The notes: generated by a model from the letters alone, not told the origin. 38,671 nucleotides of DNA from an uncultured Oscillibacter sp. (GCA_910588005.1 CAJUQM010000027.1:1-38671), one strand, 5' to 3'. Counted from the stretch's first letter, positions 7,082-14,540 are shown. Program-made: numbers and translations.

Positions 7082-8032
7082 ATGATCGAAATTGAAAAGC
7101 CCCAGATCGAGTGTATCGAAACGCCGGGCAGCACCACGTACGGAAAGTATGTGGTGGAACCCCTGGAGCGGGGATACGGCACGACCCTGGGCAACGCGCT
7201 TCGCCGCATTATGCTTTCCTCTCTGCCTGGCACGGCGCCGACGACCATCAAGATTGCCGGTGTTCAGCATGAGTTTTCTACCATCCCCGGTGTGAAGGAA
7301 GATGTGACGGAGATCGTCTTAAACGTGAAGGGCCTCCTGACCAAACTGCACAGTGAGACTGTCAAGACGGTTTATATTGAAGCGGTAGGACCCTGTGAGG
7401 TTACCGCCGGTGACATCAAGGCCGACGGTGAGGTCGAGGTTCTGAACCCCGACATGCATATTGCCACGTTAGACAATGGTGCGACTCTGAACATGGAGAT
7501 CACCCTGTCTCACGGACGCGGCTATGTACCCGCGGACCGCAACAAACCTCAGCAGAATGTAATCGGCACGATTGCTGTGGATTCCATCTATACTCCGGTC
7601 TATAAAGTAAATTATACGGTAGAACCCACCCGCGTGGGTACTTCCAGCGACTTTGACAAACTGACGCTGGAGGTCTGGACAGACGGAACCATCTCTGCCC
7701 GTGACGCGGTGTCCTTGGGCGCCAAGATTCTGTGCGACCACTTTACCTTGTTCACCGACCTCTCTGAAAATGTGGGCAGCAAGCCCACCGTAGTGGAGAA
7801 GGCGGAGGCACAGCGGGACAAGGTGCTGGAGATGACCATTGAGGAGCTGGATCTGTCTGTTCGCAGCTTTAATTGCCTTAAGCGCGCCAACATCAACACG
7901 GTCGAAGATCTGATTTCCAAGACCGAGGACGAGATGATGAAGGTCCGCAACCTGGGCCGCAAATCCCTGGAAGAGGTCATTAACAAGCTGGCGATGATGG
8001 GCCTGCACCTGGCCGATGAAGAGAACAACTGA
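7082..8032 (+). CDS. rpoA: RNA polymerase alpha subunit
   Basis: A 316-residue protein. The N-terminal domain (about residues 1-225) has the assembly motifs YGKYVVEPLERGYGTTLGNALRRIMLSSLPG and the C-terminal domain has the DNA/activator-binding helix-hairpin-helix LDLSVRSFNCLKRANINTVEDLISKTEDEMMKVRNLGRKSLEEV. The frame is open from 7043, but the ATG at 7082, preceded by AAGGAGGG (7067-7074), gives the canonical start MIEIEKPQIE. The 87-base gap from rpsD contains a 12-base perfect palindrome (6998-7009) of unknown meaning. Confidence 0.97.
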   Translation: MIEIEKPQIECIETPGSTTYGKYVVEPLERGYGTTLGNALRRIMLSSLPGTAPTTIKIAGVQHEFSTIPGVKEDVTEIVLNVKGLLTKLHSETVKTVYIEAVGPCEVTAGDIKADGEVEVLNPDMHIATLDNGATLNMEITLSHGRGYVPADRNKPQQNVIGTIAVDSIYTPVYKVNYTVEPTRVGTSSDFDKLTLEVWTDGTISARDAVSLGAKILCDHFTLFTDLSENVGSKPTVVEKAEAQRDKVLEMTIEELDLSVRSFNCLKRANINTVEDLISKTEDEMMKVRNLGRKSLEEVINKLAMMGLHLADEENN

Positions 8033-8091
8033 TTCCACGCCGGTGGAGTTCTCCGCCGGCTGACCAAAATCCTGATAAGGAGGAGATCGAA

Positions 8092-8436
8092 ATGCCCGGA
8101 ACCCGGAAACTTGGCAAGACCACCGACCAGCGCATGGCGATGCTGCGTCAGCAGGTCACGGATTTCCTGGACAATGGGAAGATGGAGACTACCGTCACCC
8201 GTGCCAAGGAGATTAAGCCCCTGGCTGAGAAGATGATCACGCTGGGTAAAAAGAGCGATTTGGCCGCTTACCGCAAGGCCATGAGCTTTATTACCCGCGA
8301 GGACGTCTGTAAGAAGCTGTTTAAGGAGATTGCTCCTACCTATGCCGAGCGCAACGGCGGTTACACCCGCATTGTCCGCACCGGCGTTCGCCGCGGTGAC
8401 GCTGCGGAGACCGCCATTATTGAGCTGGTAAAATAA
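8092..8436 (+). CDS. rplQ: 50S ribosomal protein L17
   Basis: A 114-residue protein with the L17 signatures MPGTRKLGKTTDQRMAMLRQQVTDFL, ETTVTRAKEIKPLAEKMIT and the ending GGYTRIVRTGVRRGDAAETAIIELV. It binds near the polypeptide exit tunnel. AAGGAGGAG lies just before the start. It is the last gene of the ribosomal cluster and is followed after 14 bases by a strong terminator. Confidence 0.98.
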   Translation: MPGTRKLGKTTDQRMAMLRQQVTDFLDNGKMETTVTRAKEIKPLAEKMITLGKKSDLAAYRKAMSFITREDVCKKLFKEIAPTYAERNGGYTRIVRTGVRRGDAAETAIIELVK

Positions 8437-8447
8437 AGCTGGTTCAG

Positions 8448-8494
8448 AAAAGCCCTTTGTCATGGAGTTCAGGTGCCATGACAAAGGGCTTTTT
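8448..8494 (+). terminator. Rho-independent terminator of the ribosomal cluster
   Basis: A perfect 15-bp stem (8451-8465 pairs with 8476-8490) with a 10-base loop, followed by TTTT (8491-8494). It lies 14 bases after the rplQ stop and closes the spc/alpha operon. Confidence 0.95.
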
Positions 8495-8712
8495 CAGATC
8501 CTTCTGATTCAGGGGGGAGGGAACACATAATCAACAGAACTTTCCATTCATCGGGTAGTTCTGAACTGGCCACGTTCAGTCTTTTCGGGCGCTCTGCAGG
8601 ACTGGACCGCTGCACCTTGCCGCAGAGAAGATTTTTACATGTTCCGCAGTGTTGTGCTTTTCATACACGGCATACATAAACTCCTTTTCTGGGGAATCAG
8701 AGGTGAATTTCC
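8495..8712. other. Intergenic stretch with no recognised gene
   Basis: Between the ribosomal terminator and the next promoter I see no convincing coding region. The only structure noted is a 7-bp inverted repeat (CAGAACT 8535-8541 with AGTTCTG 8557-8563). It does not match the GAAC-N4-GTTY LexA operator pattern. Confidence 0.4.
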
Positions 8713-8741
8713 TTTCCAAATGTCGAAAGTTGTGGTACAAT
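8713..8741 (+). promoter_or_regulatory. Predicted sigma-A promoter for the zinc-ribbon protein
   Basis: TTTCCA (8713-8718), a 17-base spacer, and TACAAT (8736-8741) preceded by TGG, an extended -10. It sits 30 bases before the start codon at 8771. The match to consensus is good but not perfect. Confidence 0.6.
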
Positions 8742-8770
8742 GGAGACAACTGATAGAGGAGGGGATTCTC

Positions 8771-9166
8771 ATGCGAAAGGTCCGGTGCTACGAGTGCGGA
8801 AAGAACTATGATTTTGACCTGGATGATTTTTGTCCCAAGTGCGGCGCATTTAACCAGCCGGGAAAGCATGCCCGCATTGGCGCCGATGGCACCGTGGTTT
8901 GGGAAGAGGGACTGAATGAGAAAAATCATGCGGGGTCCTTTGTGCATGAGGAGTTCCATGCGGAAAACCGGGTGCGGAAGGCAGTGGGGCTATCTAAGGG
9001 CGGCAGACGAGGCGTAAAAGCGGCGCAGCCACTGCCCAACCGGCAAAAGACGGCGGGCTGGCAGAAAAAGCAGGGGAAAAATCCCGCACAGTACATTATA
9101 TGGATCGTTATGGCCATTATTTTCGTCAATGTTCTGAGCAGTATTTTGGGAATGCTGATCTGGTAG
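8771..9166 (+). CDS. Zinc-ribbon membrane-anchored protein of unknown function
   Basis: A 131-residue protein. The N-terminus MRKVRCYECGKNYDFDLDDFCPKCGAF has two CxxC pairs (C6/C9 and C21/C24) that form a zinc ribbon. A charged low-complexity middle follows, and the last 20 or so residues (YIIWIVMAIIFVNVLSSILGMLIW) form one membrane segment. The layout suggests a tail-anchored protein with a cytosolic zinc ribbon. The frame is open from 8639, but GAGGAGGGG directly before the ATG at 8771 and the predicted promoter at 8713-8741 set the start. I do not recognise a specific function. Confidence 0.8.
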   Translation: MRKVRCYECGKNYDFDLDDFCPKCGAFNQPGKHARIGADGTVVWEEGLNEKNHAGSFVHEEFHAENRVRKAVGLSKGGRRGVKAAQPLPNRQKTAGWQKKQGKNPAQYIIWIVMAIIFVNVLSSILGMLIW

Positions 9167-9170
9167 GGGG

Positions 9171-9199
9171 ATGCCCGCGCGGACTGGCGCGGGTATTTT
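9171..9199 (+). terminator. Rho-independent terminator
   Basis: A 10-bp stem (9171-9180 with 9187-9196, one G-T pair) with a 6-base loop, running into TATTTT. It follows the zinc-ribbon gene by 4 bases. Confidence 0.85.
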
Positions 9200-9293
9200 C
9201 AATCCATGATTTTTAAAGCGGTAGATTTTAACAGCTGTATTTCTTCCCTTCCTGTATAAACTACCCCTGAATAATACGGGGAGATGGGAACGG

Positions 9294-9998
9294 ATGTGGA
9301 AGAGACAGCTGCTCTTTTTATGCCTTGCCGGGCTAATGGCATGGTCCTGTTGGAATGAAGAAGTCCTGCCGGCAGACGCTTCGACGGAGCTGCCGGCAGA
9401 GGTAAAGTATATTGCGCTGACTTTTGACGACGGTCCCCGCCGGGAAACTACGGGCAAATTGCTGGACGGTCTTAAGGCGCGAGGAGCCAGCGCAACCTTT
9501 TTTTTGGTGGGAGAGCAGATCGCAGGTAACGAGGATCTTGTGGAGCGAATGGAGGCGGAGGGACACCAGATTGGAAATCATACCTGGAGTCATGTACGGC
9601 TGGACGGGGCCTCTACAGAGGAGGCCGCTCAGGAGGTCCGCATGGCAGAGGAAGCGCTGCGGAATACCCTGGGAAAAGGGGGCTATTGGCTGCGCCCGCC
9701 TTATGGGATCATCGATGAAGGAGTAAAAACCGGCGTTCCCATGGTAAAATGGTCAATAGATCCTCGAGATTGGGAAAAACGAAATACGGAACAGGTTGTG
9801 CATGCGGTTTTGCAGGACGCAAAACCAAACGGAATCGTCCTTTTACACGATATCTATCCATCCTCTGTGGATGCGGCTTTGCAGATTGTGGATGCGCTGC
9901 AGGAGGAGGGGTATTGGTTTGTCACGGTGGAGGAGCTGCTGCGGCTAAACGGGATCAGCCCCCAGGCGGACGTGATGTACCGCTCAGGAAAGAGTTGA
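9294..9998 (+). CDS. Polysaccharide deacetylase (NodB / carbohydrate esterase 4 family)
   Basis: A 234-residue secreted or membrane-tethered enzyme. A hydrophobic N-terminus (residues 5-19) acts as signal or anchor. All NodB motifs are present: TFDDGP (43-48, catalytic base and metal Asp), HTWSH (96-100, metal His pair), RPPYG (134-138), the D..DW segment (156-160) and LLHD (183-186). The family removes N-acetyl groups from peptidoglycan, chitin-like polymers or related glycans. The small size fits a single-domain peptidoglycan or chitooligosaccharide deacetylase. The cysteine at residue 19 follows AWS, a poor lipobox, so lipidation is uncertain. The substrate cannot be told from sequence. 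Confidence 0.9.
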   Translation: MWKRQLLFLCLAGLMAWSCWNEEVLPADASTELPAEVKYIALTFDDGPRRETTGKLLDGLKARGASATFFLVGEQIAGNEDLVERMEAEGHQIGNHTWSHVRLDGASTEEAAQEVRMAEEALRNTLGKGGYWLRPPYGIIDEGVKTGVPMVKWSIDPRDWEKRNTEQVVHAVLQDAKPNGIVLLHDIYPSSVDAALQIVDALQEEGYWFVTVEELLRLNGISPQADVMYRSGKS

Positions 9999-10007
9999 GG
10001 GCATATT

Positions 10008-10040
10008 AAAAAAGCGGACACCTCTACAGGCGTCCGCTTT
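10008..10040 (-). terminator. Terminator of secG, shared hairpin with the convergent deacetylase gene
   Basis: A 12-bp stem with one mismatch (10011-10022 with 10029-10040). On the minus strand it is followed by seven T residues, a good terminator for secG. On the plus strand the T tract is short. Confidence 0.85.
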
Positions 10041-10051
10041 ACCTATACCGC

Positions 10052-10291
10052 TTAACCTAAAATCAGCAATACCAGAGTCAAAATCAAAAAGACAGCGCCG
10101 ACCCATTTGGTAGCCCGGGCCAACTTGGCATCCATTGTCTTAGCCTTGTTCTTAGCCAGAAAAGAATCCGCCACGCCGCCGATCGCACCGGAGAGACCGG
10201 CGCTTTTGCCGGACTGGAACAGCACTGCAAGAATGATGGCAAGGCCGCAGAGCAACTGCAAAACGGTAATAATCAGTCTTAAAGTATCCAT
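10052..10291 (-). CDS. secG: Preprotein translocase subunit SecG
   Basis: A 79-residue protein with two hydrophobic segments (about residues 5-27 and 58-78) joined by the conserved loop LFQSGKSAGLSGAIGG, the hallmark of SecG. It aids SecA-driven translocation by topology changes. The frame can be extended to a TTG at 10306, but that codon lies in the ribosome site itself; GGAGG (complement of 10300-10304) spaced 8 bases before the ATG at 10291 decides the start. It is monocistronic here, between converging and diverging neighbours. Confidence 0.95.
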   Translation of the reverse strand: MDTLRLIITVLQLLCGLAIILAVLFQSGKSAGLSGAIGGVADSFLAKNKAKTMDAKLARATKWVGAVFLILTLVLLILG

Positions 10292-10412
10292 GTGGAAAAC
10301 CTCCAAAATTCACTTATGCGAAAACATGATATGTTATTCAACAGATACTTATACTATCATAAATTTTGGCTGTTTTCAAGTGGAATTTTACAAATAAACA
10401 AAAAATAAAATG

Positions 10413-10451
10413 GAACAGATGTTTGCAATTTAAAGGCAAATGTGATATAAT
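10413..10451 (+). promoter_or_regulatory. lexA promoter with overlapping LexA operator
   Basis: TTGCAA (10423-10428), a 17-base spacer and a perfect TATAAT (10446-10451) make a sigma-A promoter. GAACAGATGTTT (10413-10424) matches the Firmicute LexA box core GAAC-N4-GTTC at 7 of 8 fixed positions and overlaps the -35 box, the arrangement expected for autorepression. Confidence 0.75.
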
Positions 10452-10492
10452 AATTAAAGTAAAGACTGAGAGAGTGTATTAGGAGGTCCAGT

Positions 10493-11083
10493 ATGGCGGA
10501 ACTTTCTAAAATGCAGCAGCGGATTTATGAGTATATTGCGGTATGCATTCAAGAACAGGGGTATGCACCCTCCGTGCGTGAGATTGGCGAGGCGGTTGGG
10601 TTGAAATCGCCCTCTACCGTACATTTTCATCTAAAGCGGTTGGAAGAGGCCGGTGTGATCGCAAAAGGGGCCGGTAAGGGCCGGGCCATTGCGCTGACCG
10701 AGCAGGCCCATCCGGAAGACCGCATTCCTATTTTGGGCAATGTGGCGGCGGGCAGCCCCATTTTAGCGGAGGAGTGCATTGAGGACTATTTGACGTTTGA
10801 TGCCGGCGGCCGGAGTAATGAGTATTTTGCCCTGCGGGTCCGGGGAGAGTCCATGCTGAACGCGGGTATTCTTCCGGGAGATTTGGTGGTGGTTCGCCGC
10901 CAGCAGACGGCAAATAACGGCGAGATTGTGGTGGCGCTTTTGGAGGATGAGGCCACGGTAAAGCGGCTGTCCCGGCGGAACGGGGAGACTTGGCTTTTGC
11001 CGGAAAATGATGACTACAGTCCGATTGACGGAACATATGCTTCAATTTTAGGAAAGGTTACCGCAGTGGTAAGGTGGTATTGA
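10493..11083 (+). CDS. lexA: LexA SOS repressor
   Basis: A 196-residue repressor. The N-terminal winged helix-turn-helix (about residues 1-66) includes APSVREIGEAVGLKSPSTVHFHLKRLEEAG. The self-cleavage site is A86-G87 (NVAAGSP), and the catalytic pair is S120 (RGESM) and K157 (ATVKRL). DNA damage activates RecA, which promotes autocleavage and releases the SOS genes. The ATG at 10493 follows AGGAGG. The promoter carries its own predicted operator (10413-10424). Confidence 0.97.
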   Translation: MAELSKMQQRIYEYIAVCIQEQGYAPSVREIGEAVGLKSPSTVHFHLKRLEEAGVIAKGAGKGRAIALTEQAHPEDRIPILGNVAAGSPILAEECIEDYLTFDAGGRSNEYFALRVRGESMLNAGILPGDLVVVRRQQTANNGEIVVALLEDEATVKRLSRRNGETWLLPENDDYSPIDGTYASILGKVTAVVRWY

Positions 11084-11092
11084 GACCTGATG

Positions 11093-11126
11093 GAGCCGGC
11101 CTGGAAATTTTCCGGGCCGGCTCTTT
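11093..11126 (+). terminator. lexA terminator hairpin
   Basis: A long stem: 11093-11101 pairs with 11115-11123, with an inner GGAAA/TTTCC extension, followed by TTT. It lies just after lexA and just past the sigK stop on the opposite strand, so it may serve both, although the minus side lacks a T tract. Confidence 0.75.
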
Positions 11127-11131
11127 GCCAT

Positions 11132-11872
11132 TCAAAGTGTTGAAGTACTCTGATCTAAAGCGGCCGGCTTCTTTTGCCGGATTGGCGCAGGAGATTGTAA
11201 TGCCAGACGCAGCTTTTCCAGTGCCCGTTTTTCGATGCGGGATACATAGCTCCGCGAGATGCCGAAGGATGAGGCAATTTCCCGCTGGGTCAGTGGCACG
11301 GTACCGCCCAGACCATAGCGCAAGCGGATGATTTCCGCTTCTCGTCCAGTCAAACATTCCCGCAGTAAGGAGTGGAGGCGCAGAGCATTGTCCCGGTCAT
11401 GAAGATCTTCCAGCATGGTGTCATCTACGCCTACCACGTCGATGAGCTGCAGGGCGTTGCCTTCCTTGTCATTTTCAATAGAGTCTGAGAGCGAGATCTC
11501 CCCTTGGAGTTTTTTTTGACTGCGGAAGTACATTAAAATTTCATTTTCGATACAGCGGGCGGCATAGGTAGCCAACCGTGCGCCTTTAGAGGGATCAAAA
11601 CTGGAAATTCCCTTGATGAGGCCAATTGTGCCGATGGAGATCAGATCCTCCTGGTCGGCACTTTGGGTATAGTATTTTTTAATGATATGTGCGACAAGGC
11701 GCAGGTTTCGCTCAATGAGTACATTTCTGGCCTCCGGATCTCCCCGAGCATAACGGGCCAGCCACTCCCGCTCCTCCGCGGCGGAGAGAGGCTTTGGGAA
11801 CGACCCGCCTCCGGATAGACGCAGGGAAAACAACAGCGTATTGGCAAATAACAGCAGTGCGGCAGACAGCAT
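11132..11872 (-). CDS. sigK: RNA polymerase sporulation sigma factor, pro-sigma-K
   Basis: A 246-residue sigma factor of the late mother-cell stage of sporulation. Region 2 (about residues 49-120) contains ERNLRLVAHI, DLISIGTIGLIK and LATYAARCIENEILM. Region 4 ends with ISRSYVSRIEKRALEKL, which fits SigK better than SigE. The first 20 or so residues are hydrophobic (MLSAALLLFANTLLFSL) and precede FPKPLS, matching the membrane-tethering pro-sequence that SpoIVFB removes. GGAGGAGGG lies just upstream of the ATG. The gene is continuous, with no skin-type insertion. A clear sigma-E promoter was not identified. Confidence 0.93.
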   Translation of the reverse strand: MLSAALLLFANTLLFSLRLSGGGSFPKPLSAAEEREWLARYARGDPEARNVLIERNLRLVAHIIKKYYTQSADQEDLISIGTIGLIKGISSFDPSKGARLATYAARCIENEILMYFRSQKKLQGEISLSDSIENDKEGNALQLIDVVGVDDTMLEDLHDRDNALRLHSLLRECLTGREAEIIRLRYGLGGTVPLTQREIASSFGISRSYVSRIEKRALEKLRLALQSPAPIRQKKPAALDQSTSTL

Positions 11873-11924
11873 AGAATCCCTCCTCCCTAATTTTTATGAG
11901 ACCAGGGGAAGTCCACATGCTGAC

Positions 11925-11953
11925 TTTACAGCAGACAAAAAATTTGGTATAGT
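11925..11953 (+). promoter_or_regulatory. Predicted promoter of the GIY-YIG fusion gene
   Basis: TTTACA (11925-11930, 5 of 6 consensus), a 17-base spacer and TATAGT (11948-11953, 5 of 6) preceded by TGG (extended -10). It lies in the divergent region shared with sigK. Confidence 0.7.
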
Positions 11954-11998
11954 GAGGAGCGGAATTTAGATGTAAACGGCGGGGGAGAGGGGAGAAAG

Positions 11999-12718
11999 AT
12001 GGGCTGGTTTGTCTATATGCTCCGCTGCGGAGACGGGTCGCTGTATACCGGATGTACCAACGATTTGGTCCGGCGTGTGGCGGCGCATCAAAGCGGCAGA
12101 GGGGCGAAGTACACCCGCAGCCGCCTGCCGGTGTCCCTGGTGTACCGGGAGGAAGCGGTGGACCAGTCTGCTGCGCTGAGACGGGAAGTGGCTATTAAGC
12201 GGCTCTCACGTTTGCAGAAGTTTGCTTTGATAGAGAGGGAGGAACAGAGGAGTATGGCGGAAATGCGGCGAAAGGAGCGGCAAATGCCGGAGGAATTTGC
12301 CTGGGAGGTGGTGGACAAGTGCGAGTACGCCTTCCTGGCCATGACAGCGGAGGACGGCGGACCCTATGGACTTCCGGTCACAATTGCGCGGGAGGGGAAT
12401 TCTATTTACTTCCACAGCGCTATGGAGGGACGAAAGATAGTGTGCCTCAGGCGGTCCCCCAGAGTATGCCTGAGCTGTGTGGGGGACACCCGGATACCGC
12501 CGGGAAAATTTACGACGCTATTTGAGTCGGCGGTGGCGTTCGGCACAGCGGAGGAGGTAACAGAGGACCATGAGAAGATCCACGGGCTGCGGCTGCTGTG
12601 CCAGCGGCACACACCGGACCATATGGAGGCCTTTGACAAAGCCGTTGCCAAAAGCCTGGAGCGAACCAGCGTCTGGAAGATTACGGTAGAGGAGATTACC
12701 GGCAAAGCGAAACGGTAA
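11999..12718 (+). CDS. GIY-YIG nuclease domain fused to a pyridoxamine-phosphate-oxidase-like flavin domain
   Basis: A 239-residue protein in one uninterrupted frame. Residues 1-80 form a small GIY-YIG domain (VYMLRCGDGSLYTGCTNDLVRRVAAHQSG, with a YT.SR.P segment), like the stand-alone UPF0213 proteins. Residues 86-239 form an FMN-binding split barrel of the PNPOx/NimA-like group, starting near MRRKERQMPEEFAWEVVDKCEYAFLAM. Separate genes for both parts are well known; this join is unusual. An ATG at 12254 (residue 86) is preceded by GAGG elements, so the second domain could also be made alone. The molecular role of the fusion is unknown; a nitroimidazole reductase or flavin reductase activity for the second half is only a family-level guess. 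Confidence 0.85.
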   Translation: MGWFVYMLRCGDGSLYTGCTNDLVRRVAAHQSGRGAKYTRSRLPVSLVYREEAVDQSAALRREVAIKRLSRLQKFALIEREEQRSMAEMRRKERQMPEEFAWEVVDKCEYAFLAMTAEDGGPYGLPVTIAREGNSIYFHSAMEGRKIVCLRRSPRVCLSCVGDTRIPPGKFTTLFESAVAFGTAEEVTEDHEKIHGLRLLCQRHTPDHMEAFDKAVAKSLERTSVWKITVEEITGKAKR

Positions 12719-12720
12719 AA

Positions 12721-12746
12721 AGGAGGGCGCCTGCGGCGCCCTCCTT
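12721..12746. terminator. Bidirectional terminator between convergent genes
   Basis: A 10-bp perfect stem (12722-12731 with 12735-12744) with a 3-base loop. The minus strand continues with TTTTT, making it a good terminator for the solute-binding-protein gene; the plus strand has only TT. Confidence 0.85.
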
Positions 12747-14278
12747 CAGCCTTCCCGGAGATGAATAAGAATGTCTGCCAGATTGTACAGGGGTTCAGCC
12801 GCGGTGGGAGTCAACCCCTCTAAGACGCCGGCCTGTGTCAAAATGGAGAAGGATTTGAAGCACACCGGAAGGATCGGAGACTGCTGCCGCAGATAGGTGC
12901 ACAGGGTTTCCATAGCGGCGGCACGGTCCGTGGCGGTATGGAAGGAGGAGAGCAACTCGTCTGTCCGAATATCCGCCCAGCCGCCATAGTTTAGGGCGCC
13001 GCCTGTGGCCAGCAGGGGAGTGAGATCCCAGTCGGCGGTAAGGCGGACCTCGCCGTAGTAGAGGTCAAAATCTCCCGCCTCCAGGGCGGCGATATACTCC
13101 TCCCAGGGGAGAGTCTTGGACTCTACAGGGACGCCGGCGGCAGTAAAGGATTCCGCCAGATAATTCGCGACGGAGACCTTAAAACTGTTTTCCTCATTTA
13201 CCAGCAGGGTAAGAGTGCGCTGAGGAGTGTAGCCGGTTTTGGATACGGCTTGGATGGGGGCGTCGGCGGAGAAGCGAATTTCCTGCTCTTTTGGATAGAG
13301 GGGGGAGAGGGGAGACAGGGCAAACTGTGCGGCTGTGCCATGACCGGAGAGAAATCCGCTGACAATGTGGTCCCGGTTGATTCCCCCTCCCAGCGCCTGC
13401 CGGAGGGCGGCGCTGTCCAGTGGAGCGGCGGCGGTATTGCAGCCTATATACTGCAGTACAGTAGTGTCTGTGTCCCATAGACCGACACTGCCGGTAAGGG
13501 CAATGGGAAAAGCGCCGGTGAGGTCGGCGGTGATCAGCTGCACCTCATGGGAGGTGAAGCGGTAGAGCATGGCGTCTTGGCTGGGGGCCTCCGTCAGATT
13601 GATGCGGTCCACCGGCTGGCCGTCTCCCTGCCACCAGGTGGAATTGGCGGCAAGAAAAGCCCCCTGCTCATCTTCAGAGAACCGGTATGGCCCGGTGCCA
13701 AGTCCTATGGCTCCGGTTTCCTTAGAGATCGGAATATCCAGCAGGGCGGGGAAACCGGTATTGGGGCGGTTGAGGGCAATGGTGACGACGCCGTCCCTGG
13801 CGGAGATGGAGGAGACCTGGGAGAGCCGTTCCCGGTACCGCTCCGACTGCCTGGCCCGCTCTAGGGCCGCGCGTACGTCTCGGGCAGTTAGGGGGGAGCC
13901 GTCGGAGAACAGGACGCCGGAGCGAAGGATAAACGCGTATACATAGCGCTCTGGATCATATGTGTAGCTCTCGCAGAGCAGGTGCTCGGGTTCCAAGCTG
14001 GGATTCAGGCGAAAGAGACCCTCGTATAGGAGTGACGACACTACTTGCTGCATACCGTCAGGGCAGTCGATGGGGTCCAGGGGCTGGTCCGGCGTATAGG
14101 GAAGGGAAAAGGACTCGGGCAAAAGCGTGGCTGGCTCCGTGGCATCGGGTACTTCATCGCCGGGTTGTATCAGACCGGAAGCGGCATCCTCCGGCAGTTC
14201 TTCCTGCCAGTGCCAGCAGCCGGCGAGAAGAAGCAAAGGCAGGAGGGAAGAGATCACGAATAAGAACTTTTTCATCAT
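12746..14278 (-). CDS. ABC transporter solute-binding lipoprotein, family 5 (peptide/nickel type)
   Basis: A 510-residue lipoprotein with a signal peptide and lipobox LLAGC (C21). The segments EGLFRLNPSLEPEHLLCESY, YVYAFILRSGVLFSDGSPLTARDV and GTGPYRF match the oligopeptide/dipeptide/nickel-binding family (OppA/DppA/NikA), which captures substrates at the membrane surface. The QYIGCNTAAAPLDSAALRQALGGGINRDHIV segment is the usual second-lobe motif. No permease or ATPase gene is nearby, so it is an orphan or serves a transporter elsewhere. The start MMKKF lacks an obvious Shine-Dalgarno site, and a MITE-like element lies about 60 bases upstream. The substrate cannot be predicted. Confidence 0.9.
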   Translation of the reverse strand: MMKKFLFVISSLLPLLLLAGCWHWQEELPEDAASGLIQPGDEVPDATEPATLLPESFSLPYTPDQPLDPIDCPDGMQQVVSSLLYEGLFRLNPSLEPEHLLCESYTYDPERYVYAFILRSGVLFSDGSPLTARDVRAALERARQSERYRERLSQVSSISARDGVVTIALNRPNTGFPALLDIPISKETGAIGLGTGPYRFSEDEQGAFLAANSTWWQGDGQPVDRINLTEAPSQDAMLYRFTSHEVQLITADLTGAFPIALTGSVGLWDTDTTVLQYIGCNTAAAPLDSAALRQALGGGINRDHIVSGFLSGHGTAAQFALSPLSPLYPKEQEIRFSADAPIQAVSKTGYTPQRTLTLLVNEENSFKVSVANYLAESFTAAGVPVESKTLPWEEYIAALEAGDFDLYYGEVRLTADWDLTPLLATGGALNYGGWADIRTDELLSSFHTATDRAAAMETLCTYLRQQSPILPVCFKSFSILTQAGVLEGLTPTAAEPLYNLADILIHLREG

Positions 14279-14337
14279 AGTACCGTGTTGTGTGAATTTA
14301 TAGCAGTCATAAAAGTGCTTGGCGGATCTGTGACACC

Positions 14338-14502
14338 TAGGGCCTGTTTGAAAAATGACAAAACGCCCAAACAGCGGATCTCATTCCACTTTGCCGCGTT
14401 AAAAATTTTTGAAATACACAAAGTATCCCTGCAAATGTTTGCCCCGCCCGGCGAAAAAATCTCTCGCCGCTGTGCATTTCGCCATTTATCAAACAAGGCC
14501 TA
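14338..14502. mobile_element. Putative MITE-like inverted-repeat element
   Basis: The ends 14340-14369 and 14471-14500 are imperfect terminal inverted repeats. Left: GGGCCTGTTTGAAAAATGAC, and right, read inward on the other strand: GGCCTTGTTTGATAAATGGC; the match continues for about 27 bases. The 161-base element is flanked by TA on both sides (14338-14339 and 14501-14502), like the TA target duplication of IS630/Tc1-type elements. It has no coding capacity and is more AT-rich than its surroundings. That makes it a non-autonomous element rather than an IS. A chance inverted repeat is possible but unlikely at this length. Confidence 0.6.
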
Positions 14503-14540
14503 ATAAAAGCGGACAGCGGAAAGATTCCCAACGCCCATTT

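Noticed and set aside
10323..10335. AACAT-GAT-ATGTT inverted repeat near secG as a LexA box
   Set aside because: It lacks the GAAC/GTTC core; the 5-bp arms are weak evidence.
11873..11998. A sigma-E promoter for sigK
   Set aside because: Only a partial -10-like CATAAAAA was found, without a -35 at the right distance.
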